From assembly GCA_900547595.1 (NCBI GenBank), contig URHE01000107.1, positions 1-6,228 on the forward strand: 6,228 nt of DNA, read 5' to 3'. Position 1 is the first letter of the stretch; each line of letters begins with the position of its first letter. This DNA is from an uncultured Desulfovibrio sp. (GTDB lineage Bacteria; Desulfobacterota; Desulfovibrionia; Desulfovibrionales; Desulfovibrionaceae). Of the stretch, positions 1 to 6,228 are shown piece by piece. Position numbers and translations under genes: made by a program. Below the pieces are notes generated by a model. That model saw nothing but the letters and a program-made list of their open reading frames with translations, was not told the origin of the DNA and did no database searches.

Positions 1-207
1 CTGTCCGGCGGGGACGGGCGCCTGCCCACCCTTGAGGAAGTGGAACGTGCCGTCATCCTGCGGACCCTGCGCCAGTGCGGCGGCAACAAGAGCGAGGCGG
101 CGCGGATACTGGGCATCACGCGCAAGACCCTGCACGCGCGGCTCAACAGATACGGGGAGGGACCGGCGCCGGCGGAGCCCGGGACGGAAGCCCCGGAACA
201 GAGGTGA
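1..207 (+). CDS. C-terminal end of a probable NtrC-family (sigma-54-dependent) transcriptional regulator, Fis-type HTH; 5' partial
   Basis: Frame 1 is open from the window edge to TGA at 205-207 and gives 68 residues. Residues 10-51 look like the Fis-family DNA-binding domain that closes NtrC-type activators. A first helix with LEEVERAVILRTLRQCGGN is followed by the helix-turn-helix KSEAARILGITRKTLHARL (about residues 30-48). The 'N-K-(S/T)-x-A-A-x-x-L-G-I-x-R-x-T-L' pattern is typical of these activators. Residues 53-68 are a short Pro/Ala/Glu-rich tail. The receiver and AAA+ domains would lie upstream of the window and are not seen, so the full architecture and the signal sensed are unknown. 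Other Fis-type HTH proteins are possible but less likely. The next gene begins 4 bases after the stop, so the two are probably cotranscribed. Confidence 0.82.
   Translation: MSGGDGRLPTLEEVERAVILRTLRQCGGNKSEAARILGITRKTLHARLNRYGEGPAPAEPGTEAPEQR
201..207 (+). promoter_or_regulatory. Ribosome binding site of aroL, overlapping the upstream stop codon
   Basis: GAGGTGA at 201-207 matches the anti-Shine-Dalgarno core well and sits 4 bases before ATG at 212. Its last three bases are the TGA stop of the regulator gene. This decides the aroL start at 212, although the frame stays open upstream, and it suggests translational coupling. Confidence 0.75.
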
Positions 208-211
208 CGGG

Positions 212-745
212 ATGGCGAGCATCTTTCTCGTGGGGGGACGCGGCGCGGGCAAGACCACAGTGGGCCGGGCGCTGGCGCGGCACCTCGGCTGCGCGTTCAC
301 GGATATGGACCAGTTCCTCTGCGAGCGCGCGGGCATGAGCGTGGCGGAAATCGTGGCGGGCGAGGGCTGGGACGGCTTCCGCGCGCGTGAGCGCGCGGCC
401 CTGCGCGAGGCCGTGGGGCTGGCGACGCGGGCTCCCCAAGGCGCGGTCATCGCCACCGGCGGCGGCATCGTGCTGGATGCGGGCAACCGGAGCTTTCTCC
501 GCGCGAGCGGCGTGGTGTTCTGGCTTTCGCTGCCGCCGGAGGCCGCGGCGGCGCGCCTTGCGGCCAGTCCGCTGGCGGCGCAGCGCCCGTCCCTTACCGG
601 ACGGAGCATGCTGGAGGAAGTGCGCGAGGTGCTGGCGGCGCGCGCGCCGCTCTACGCCGCCTGCGCGCATCATGCGGTGGATGCCTCGGCGCCCCCCGGC
701 GAGGTCTGCGCGGCCATCCTGCGCCTGCTGACGGGCGCCGCCTGA
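212..745 (+). CDS. aroL: Shikimate kinase (AroL type)
   Basis: A 177-residue cytoplasmic enzyme that phosphorylates shikimate to shikimate 3-phosphate with ATP, the fifth step of the shikimate pathway to chorismate. Visible motifs are the P-loop GGRGAGKTT (residues 8-16), the D-x-D pair D31/D33 that binds Mg2+ and shikimate, and GFRARE with substrate-binding R57. GGG at 83-85 contacts shikimate, the LID segment RPSLTG has R125, and R144 lies in the late helix before LY. The wording 'MSVAEIV', 'GWDGFRARE' and 'RPSLTG..LEEV.EVL' resembles E. coli AroL more than AroK. The length is normal for the family. The frame is open back to base 32, but the start at 212 is chosen because it has a strong SD and puts the P-loop at the usual N-terminal position. 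No promoter of its own is visible, so it is probably read from the regulator's transcript. Confidence 0.93.
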   Translation: MASIFLVGGRGAGKTTVGRALARHLGCAFTDMDQFLCERAGMSVAEIVAGEGWDGFRARERAALREAVGLATRAPQGAVIATGGGIVLDAGNRSFLRASGVVFWLSLPPEAAAARLAASPLAAQRPSLTGRSMLEEVREVLAARAPLYAACAHHAVDASAPPGEVCAAILRLLTGAA

Positions 746-775
746 CGCCCGCCGCAAATTTTTTCGTATTTTTCC
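732..775 (+). terminator. Possible weak intrinsic terminator after aroL
   Basis: CGGGCG (732-737) pairs with CGCCCG (746-751) around an 8-base loop that contains the aroL stop codon. T-rich DNA follows: six T at 759-764 and five more at about 769-773. The stem is short but all G/C. The T run starts about 7 bases after the stem rather than immediately, so termination may be leaky. It lies directly before the atp promoter, where a transcript boundary makes sense. Confidence 0.4.
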
Positions 776-796
776 ATATTTGTTCCCAATACCCCT

Positions 797-825
797 TTGA
801 CATAACCCTGACGGGAAGGTATGGT
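797..825 (+). promoter_or_regulatory. Sigma-70-type promoter of the atp operon
   Basis: TTGACA (797-802, a perfect -35) is separated by 17 bases from TATGGT (820-825, a 4 of 6 match to the -10 that keeps the first TA and the last T). Transcription would begin near 832 and leave a leader of about 35 bases before the first gene. The DNA upstream (about 756-790) is unusually A/T-rich for this window and could act as an UP-like element. This is the only stretch in the window with such a match, and it lies just before the first ATP synthase gene. Confidence 0.75.
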
Positions 826-854
826 ACAGGAGCTTTTCCACCCATTGTCATTGC

Positions 855-860
855 AGGGGG
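855..860 (+). promoter_or_regulatory. Ribosome binding site of atpF'
   Basis: AGGGGG at 855-860 lies 6 bases before ATG at 867. It supports that start over the ATG at 821, which is in another frame and falls in the promoter -10. Confidence 0.6.
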
Positions 861-866
861 CCGTGC

Positions 867-1289
867 ATGCTGGACCTGAATATCACCATCCTTTTTCAGC
901 TGGCGAATTTTCTCATTGCCCTCGTCGTGCTCAATATCCTGCTTATCCGGCCTGTCCGCGAGATCATCAGAAAGCGCAACGGCATCATGGACGACATGGC
1001 CGCCGAGGCGGACTCCTTTAACACCGAGGCCGCGGAAAAGCTCAACGCCTATGAGGCGGAGCTGGCCCGCGCCCGGCAAGAGGCGGGGCTTACCCGTGAA
1101 GAGAGCCGCCAGTCCGGCCTGAACGAGCAGCAGAATATCGTGGGGGAGGCGCAGCAGAGCGCCCGCCAGCTGCTCGCGGAAAACCGGACGGCCCTGCGCG
1201 GCCAGGCCGAGGCGGCCCTGAACGAGCTGCGCAACGGCATCAGTGATTTTTCCGCCAGGCTCGGCAACCGTCTGCTCGGCAATTCCTAG
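867..1289 (+). CDS. atpF': ATP synthase F0 subunit b' (peripheral stalk)
   Basis: A 140-residue protein with one N-terminal transmembrane helix (about residues 7-27, with NFLIALVVLNILLI) ending in the RPVR boundary motif. The rest is highly charged, Ala/Glu/Arg/Gln-rich and predicted to be a long coiled coil. This is the architecture of the b/b' family, which forms the peripheral stalk holding F1 still against the rotating ring. It differs from the next gene in having no signal-like leader, and it is shorter. Position (directly before the other b gene and first in the operon) and length favour the b' assignment. Which of the two is called b or b' is partly convention. It has its own SD and is the first gene after the promoter. 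Confidence 0.88.
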   Translation: MLDLNITILFQLANFLIALVVLNILLIRPVREIIRKRNGIMDDMAAEADSFNTEAAEKLNAYEAELARARQEAGLTREESRQSGLNEQQNIVGEAQQSARQLLAENRTALRGQAEAALNELRNGISDFSARLGNRLLGNS

Positions 1290-1306
1290 GCCCTGGCACA
1301 TATCAG

Positions 1307-1329
1307 GTTCGCAGACGTCGAACGCAGAC
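1307..1329 (+). repeat. Small hairpin and 7-base direct repeat between atpF' and atpF
   Basis: GTTCG (1307-1311) and CGAAC (1319-1323) form a 5-bp inverted repeat with a 7-base loop. CGCAGAC also occurs twice in direct orientation (1310-1316 and 1323-1329). They lie in the 58-base spacer that is the largest gap inside the operon. No T run follows, so this is not a terminator. A role in RNA processing or stability is possible but not shown. Confidence 0.35.
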
Positions 1330-1336
1330 CGCAACC

Positions 1337-1343
1337 GGGGGTG
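1337..1343 (+). promoter_or_regulatory. Ribosome binding site that sets the TTG start of atpF
   Basis: GGGGGTG at 1337-1343 differs by one base from the strong GGAGGTG sequence and ends 4 bases before TTG at 1348. The alternative in-frame ATG at 1243 lies inside atpF' and would add 35 residues unlike this family. Confidence 0.6.
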
Positions 1344-1347
1344 CGTC

Positions 1348-1926
1348 TTGAGCAAGAGAACTTTCCGCAACTTCCTTCCCGCCTTCCTGGCCGCTCTTCT
1401 GGTCCTGGCGGGCGCGGCCGAGGTGCTCGCCGCGGAAGGGCATCCGGCCCCGCGCTGGGGCGATTTTGCCTGGCGGGTGGTGAACCTCGTGGTCTTTGTG
1501 GGCATTCTCTGGTATTTCGTGGGCGGCCTTGCCAAACGTTTCTTCAAGGGGCGGCGCCAGACCATCAGGGATACCCTGGACGAGCTGGAAAAACGCCGCG
1601 GCGACGCGCGCGAGCATCTCGCGGCCATTGAGGCGCGCATCGCCAACCTTGAGGCCGAGCGCCGGGCCATCCTTGAGGAAAGCAGGGAGCAGGCCGCGCG
1701 CCTCCGGCAGAACATCGTGGACGAAGCCCGGCGCCAGGCCGGGCAGATCGTGGAGCAGGCGCGCCGCGCCGCGGAAAACGAGGGACGCGCCCTGCGCGAC
1801 CAGGTGCGTTCCACCCTGGCCGACGAAATCGTGGAGGCCACGGAAAAGGCCCTGCGCGGCAAGCTCACCGAGCAGGACCATGACCGGCTCATCGCCAACT
1901 CTCTGGACAAGGTGGTGCTGCGTTGA
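1348..1926 (+). CDS. atpF: ATP synthase F0 subunit b, TTG start, with signal-peptide-like N-terminus
   Basis: A 192-residue peripheral-stalk subunit. Residues 3-7 are basic (KRTFR), residues 9-24 are hydrophobic, and VLAA at 26-29 looks like a signal peptidase site. A second hydrophobic helix with the family pattern FAWRVVNLVVFVGILWYF follows at about 40-58, then FFKGRR and a long charged coiled coil to the C-terminus. A cleavable-looking leader before the membrane helix is, from memory, common in b subunits of Desulfovibrio-type bacteria. The TTG start is chosen for its SD and because translation from here gives a normal leader. ATG at 1243 has no SD and overlaps atpF'. The stop overlaps the start of atpH. 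It pairs with b' and with the delta C-terminus to form the stator. Confidence 0.88.
   Translation: MSKRTFRNFLPAFLAALLVLAGAAEVLAAEGHPAPRWGDFAWRVVNLVVFVGILWYFVGGLAKRFFKGRRQTIRDTLDELEKRRGDAREHLAAIEARIANLEAERRAILEESREQAARLRQNIVDEARRQAGQIVEQARRAAENEGRALRDQVRSTLADEIVEATEKALRGKLTEQDHDRLIANSLDKVVLR
1909..1915 (+). promoter_or_regulatory. Ribosome binding site that sets the TTG start of atpH
   Basis: AAGGTGG at 1909-1915, inside the end of atpF, lies 7 bases before TTG at 1923. It supports a TTG start overlapping the atpF stop in the sequence TTGA. Confidence 0.6.
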
Positions 1927-2474
1927 CCGACACCGTTGTTGCGAGAAGGTACGCCAATGCCCTGTTTTCGCTGGGCAGGCGCGAGAAGGGCGACACCCTG
2001 GCCAAACGCGGGGCCTGCCTCGCGGCGCTGGGGGAACTGGTCGCCGGGGAACCGAAGCTGGGCGCTGTGCTGAAAAGCCCGGTCGTCGGCGTGGAGGAGA
2101 AAAAGGGCGTGCTCGGCGCGTTGCTGGAAAAGCTCGGCGCCGATCAGACCATGCGGAATTTCTGCTTTCTTCTGGCGGACAAGGAGCGCCTTGCCTCCCT
2201 GCGCCAGATCGCCGACTGGTACGGCATCCTCCTCGACGAGGCCAACGGGGTCCTGCGGGGCAAGGTGATCACCGCCGTCAAGCTTTCCAAGGCCAAGCAG
2301 CAGCAGCTGCGGGCCGAGCTGGCCAGGAAGAGCGGCGGCGATATTGAACTGGCCTTCAGCGTGGACCCGGAGATTCTCGGGGGCATGGTGCTCGCCGTGG
2401 GGGACAAGGTGCTGGATTCGAGTCTGCGCGCGCAGCTGGGGATCCTCCGCGAGACTTTCAAGAGGGGTGTGTAG
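1923..2474 (+). CDS. atpH: ATP synthase F1 subunit delta, TTG start
   Basis: A 183-residue delta (OSCP-like) subunit that joins the peripheral stalk to the top of the alpha/beta head. The N-terminus carries the family hallmark VARRYANALF (residues 6-15), opening a helical domain of about 100 residues that binds alpha N-termini. The C-terminal part has the conserved block VDPEILGGMVLAVGDKVLD (from 147) followed by the final helix, which contacts the b subunits. The length is normal. Start TTG at 1923 places the hallmark right at the N-terminus. Its start and the atpF stop share four bases (TTGA), and its TAG stop directly touches the atpA ATG, so translation of b, delta and alpha is probably coupled. 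Confidence 0.95.
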   Translation: MTDTVVARRYANALFSLGRREKGDTLAKRGACLAALGELVAGEPKLGAVLKSPVVGVEEKKGVLGALLEKLGADQTMRNFCFLLADKERLASLRQIADWYGILLDEANGVLRGKVITAVKLSKAKQQQLRAELARKSGGDIELAFSVDPEILGGMVLAVGDKVLDSSLRAQLGILRETFKRGV

Positions 2475-3983
<1,509 letters not shown>

Positions 3984-3998
3984 GCGCGGGAGAGCCGG

Positions 3999-4877
3999 AT
4001 GCCATCGCTCAAAGACGTAAAAATGAAGATCGTGGGTGTCGGCAAGACCAAGCAGATCACCAAGGCCATGGGTATGGTGGCCTCGGCCAAGCTGCGCGGC
4101 GCCCAGAGCCGCATCGAGCGCTTCCGCCCCTATGCCGCCAAGTACCGCCAGGTCATCGGCGAGCTTGCGGCCAAGGTGGACGGCGTGAGCCACCCCCTGC
4201 TCACCGAGCATGAGGAGAAAAAGCGCTGCTGCATCATCCTCGTCACCTCCGACAGGGGGCTGTGCGGCGGCTTCAATGCGGGCATCATCGCCGAGGGGCT
4301 TCGGCTCGCGCGGGACCGGGCGGCGGAGGGCCTGGAGGTGAGCTTCCTCTGCGTGGGCAGGAAAGGACGCGATGCCATCCGCAAGAGCGATTTCGCTCTG
4401 GGTACGTCCTTCGGAGACCGTATGGGCAGCGTGGACTTCCCGCTGGCCAGCACGGTGGCCGTGGAGGTCATCCACGGCTACGAGAAGCTGGAGCTGGACG
4501 AGGTATGGCTCGTTTATGGCGAGTTCCTCTCCATGGCAAAGCAGCCGCCGGCCTCCCTGCGTCTGCTGCCGCTCAAGGCGCCCGGCGCCGAGAGCGGGCC
4601 GGACTCCGGCCCCCAGTGCGAATATGTCTATGAACCGAGCGAGGCCAGGCTCCTGGAGGATCTGCTGCCGCGCTACGTCAAGGTGCAGGTGTACAGCGGC
4701 CTGCTGGACACGGCGGCCAGCGAGCATGCCGCGCGCATGGCCGCCATGGACAACGCCACGCGCAACTGCGACGAGCTCATCAATACCCTGACACTGCTCT
4801 ACAACAAGACGCGGCAGGCATCCATCACCAGCGAACTCATCGACATCGTCGGCGGCGCGGAAGCGCTCAAGGGCTAA
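3999..4877 (+). CDS. atpG: ATP synthase F1 subunit gamma
   Basis: A 292-residue central-shaft subunit that turns inside the alpha/beta hexamer and couples rotation to catalysis. The N-terminal helix starts MPSLKDVKMKI and has the family run KQITKAMGMVASAKL. The central Rossmann-like part has SDRGLCGGFN (84-93), and the C-terminal helix contains ARMAAMDNATRN and ends with RQASITSELIDIVGGAEAL, the usual signature. The redox-regulation insert of chloroplast gamma is absent. Cysteines 77, 78 and 89 sit near the core strand, and C89 is a conserved family position. The variable loop at about 194-208 is encoded partly by a GC-rich inverted repeat. A GGAG-containing SD (3988-3994) lies in the 15-base gap after atpA. 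Confidence 0.97.
   Translation: MPSLKDVKMKIVGVGKTKQITKAMGMVASAKLRGAQSRIERFRPYAAKYRQVIGELAAKVDGVSHPLLTEHEEKKRCCIILVTSDRGLCGGFNAGIIAEGLRLARDRAAEGLEVSFLCVGRKGRDAIRKSDFALGTSFGDRMGSVDFPLASTVAVEVIHGYEKLELDEVWLVYGEFLSMAKQPPASLRLLPLKAPGAESGPDSGPQCEYVYEPSEARLLEDLLPRYVKVQVYSGLLDTAASEHAARMAAMDNATRNCDELINTLTLLYNKTRQASITSELIDIVGGAEALKG
4596..4612 (+). repeat. GC-rich inverted repeat inside atpG
   Basis: GGGCCGGA and TCCGGCCC flank a single C, making a perfect 17-base inverted repeat. In RNA it could form a 7-bp all-G/C stem with a 3-base loop. It encodes GPDSGP (gamma residues 200-205) in a variable surface loop. No T run follows. Confidence 0.5.
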
Positions 4878-4881
4878 GGAG
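4876..4881 (+). promoter_or_regulatory. Ribosome binding site of atpD, overlapping the atpG stop
   Basis: AAGGAG at 4876-4881 begins within the TAA stop of atpG (4875-4877) and is 5 bases from ATG at 4887. It is one of the strongest SD sites in the operon, fitting a subunit needed in three copies. Confidence 0.75.
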
Positions 4882-4886
4882 CGAAC

Positions 4887-6228
4887 ATGAGCAAGAACAT
4901 CGGCAAGATCGTCCAGGTCATCGGCGCAGTGGTGGACGTGGAGTTCAGCGACGGCCACCTGCCCGAGATCCTGACCGCGCTCGAAATCAAAAATCCCAAC
5001 AACAAGGATGCCCCGGACCTTGTCTGCGAGGTGGCCCAGCACCTGGGTGACAATGTGGTGCGCACCATCGCCATGGACGCCACCGAGGGCCTTGTGCGCG
5101 GCATGGAAGTGACGGATACGGGCAAGCCCATCATGGTGCCCGTGGGCAAGGCCGCCGTGGGCCGCATCCTCAACGTCATCGGCCGCCCCGTTGACGGTCT
5201 GGGCCCGGTGGAGGCGGAAAAGCACTATCCCATCCACCGCCAGCCGCCGCAGTTCACGGACCTGAACACCAAGGTCGAACTGCTTGAGACCGGCATCAAG
5301 GTCGTGGACCTGCTCGTGCCCTTCCCCAAGGGCGGCAAGATGGGCCTCTTCGGCGGCGCCGGCGTGGGCAAGACGGTCATCCTCATGGAGATGATCAACA
5401 ATATCGCCAAGCAGCACGGCGGCACCTCGGTCTTTGCCGGCGTGGGCGAGCGCACCCGCGAGGGCAACGACCTCTACAACGAGCTGAAGGAGGCGGGTGT
5501 CCTCGAGCGCGCCACGCTTGTCTACGGGCAGATGAACGAACCCCCGGGAGCCCGCGCCCGCGTGGCCCTGACGGCCCTCGCCTGCGCCGAGTATTTCCGC
5601 GACGAGGAACATCAGGACGTGCTGCTCTTCATCGACAACATCTTCCGTTTCACCCAGGCGGGTTCGGAAGTGTCGGCCCTGCTCGGGCGCATGCCCTCGG
5701 CCGTGGGCTATCAGCCCACCCTCGGCACTGACCTGGGCGGCCTTCAGGAGCGCATCACCTCCACCAACGAGGGGTCCATCACCTCGGTGCAGGCGGTCTA
5801 CGTCCCCGCCGACGACCTTACGGACCCGGCCCCGGCCACGACCTTCTCGCATCTGGACGGCACCCTCGTGCTCTCGCGCCAGATTGCGGAGCTCGGCATC
5901 TATCCCGCCGTGGACCCGCTGGACTCCACCTCCCGCATCCTCGACCCCAACGTGGTGGGCGAGGAGCATTACAGCGTGGCCCGGCGCGTCCAGATGGTGC
6001 TCCAGAAGTACAAGGAACTTCAGGACATCATCGCCATCCTCGGCATGGACGAGCTCTCGGACGAGGACAAGCTCACGGTGGCGCGCGCGCGCCGCATCCA
6101 GCGCTTCCTCTCCCAGCCCTTCCATGTGGCCGAAACCTTCACGGGCATGCCCGGCCAGTATGTCAAGCTCGAGGACACCATCAAGGGCTTCAAGGGCATT
6201 CTGGACGGCGCATACGACCACATGGCGG
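4887..6228 (+). CDS. atpD: ATP synthase F1 subunit beta (catalytic); 3' partial
   Basis: The frame is open from ATG at 4887 to the window edge: 447 full codons plus one base. This is about 20 residues short of the usual 465-470. Beta carries the three catalytic sites that make ATP from ADP and phosphate. Visible features are the P-loop GGAGVGKT (156-163), catalytic E188 and R189 in GVGERTREGNDLY, Walker B LLFIDN with D250, and adenine-stacking Y339 in GIYPAVDPLDSTS. The C-terminal DELSDED segment (388-394) is the counterpart of the DELSEED lever that pushes on gamma. The N-terminal beta barrel starts NIGKIVQVIGAVVDVEF. All key residues are present. No stop was met when the frame was read codon by codon. 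The epsilon gene (atpC) would be expected next. Confidence 0.99.
   Translation, partial: MSKNIGKIVQVIGAVVDVEFSDGHLPEILTALEIKNPNNKDAPDLVCEVAQHLGDNVVRTIAMDATEGLVRGMEVTDTGKPIMVPVGKAAVGRILNVIGRPVDGLGPVEAEKHYPIHRQPPQFTDLNTKVELLETGIKVVDLLVPFPKGGKMGLFGGAGVGKTVILMEMINNIAKQHGGTSVFAGVGERTREGNDLYNELKEAGVLERATLVYGQMNEPPGARARVALTALACAEYFRDEEHQDVLLFIDNIFRFTQAGSEVSALLGRMPSAVGYQPTLGTDLGGLQERITSTNEGSITSVQAVYVPADDLTDPAPATTFSHLDGTLVLSRQIAELGIYPAVDPLDSTSRILDPNVVGEEHYSVARRVQMVLQKYKELQDIIAILGMDELSDEDKLTVARARRIQRFLSQPFHVAETFTGMPGQYVKLEDTIKGFKGILDGAYDHMA

Noticed and set aside
32..211. An N-terminal extension of shikimate kinase starting at base 32.
   Set aside because: The extra 60 residues overlap the regulator's DNA-binding domain in another frame, are Arg-rich without family match, and the ATG at 212 has a strong SD.
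783..817. TTCCC and GGGAA flanking the -35 box as a possible operator.
   Set aside because: The arms are only 5 bases long and 25 bases apart, so chance is a sufficient explanation.
143..841. A 232-residue - strand frame over aroL and the atp promoter.
   Set aside because: It is antisense to a clear shikimate kinase and crosses the terminator and promoter region. Its composition is low-complexity Arg/Ala/Gly.
821..1021. A 66-residue + strand frame starting in the promoter -10 and running into atpF'.
   Set aside because: It has no SD, begins upstream of the expected transcription start and reads a different frame over most of atpF'.
1293..1312. A TGGCAC followed by TTCGC, resembling a sigma-54 promoter ahead of atpF.
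   Set aside because: The GG and GC elements are 14 bases apart instead of the required 10, and the -12 element is poor.

Overview
This is a GC-rich window in which every gene reads on the + strand. It holds most of an F-type ATP synthase operon, preceded by a shikimate kinase gene and the tail of a transcriptional regulator gene. Several traits point to a sulfate-reducing Desulfovibrionaceae-type organism (Desulfobacterota): the order atpF'-atpF-atpH-atpA-atpG-atpD with no atpB or atpE in front, separate b' and b subunits, a b subunit with a signal-peptide-like N-terminus, and the wording of the AtpA and AtpD proteins. This placement is inferred from remembered family features; no search was run.

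Layout. Bases 1-207 encode the C-terminal 68 residues of a protein ending in a Fis-type helix-turn-helix, most likely an NtrC-family sigma-54-dependent activator. The shikimate kinase gene (aroL type, 212-745) follows after 4 bases, and its ribosome binding site lies across the regulator's stop codon. The gap at 746-866 holds a possible weak terminator and a very good sigma-70-type promoter, TTGACA-N17-TATGGT (797-825). This promoter separates the ATP synthase genes from the upstream pair. The operon then runs b' (867-1289), b (1348-1926, TTG start), delta (1923-2474, TTG start, overlapping b by 4 bases), alpha (2475-3983, directly abutting delta), gamma (3999-4877) and beta (4887 to the window edge, about 20 residues short of complete). 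The epsilon gene atpC is expected just downstream, outside the window.

How the genes work together. Alpha, beta, gamma and delta belong to the F1 catalytic head and its attachment. The b' and b subunits form the peripheral stalk, which holds the head against the membrane ring through delta. The membrane subunits a and c are not beside these genes, so the F0 rotor and channel must be encoded elsewhere. Ion specificity (H+ or Na+) therefore cannot be read from this window. Tight spacing, overlaps and Shine-Dalgarno sites placed over preceding stop codons suggest one transcript with coupled translation.

I found no undescribed system, mobile element, CRISPR array or RNA gene. The points worth a second look are modest: two TTG starts, the signal-peptide-like b subunit, small hairpins in and between genes, and a 5.6-kb open antisense frame that codon usage explains.
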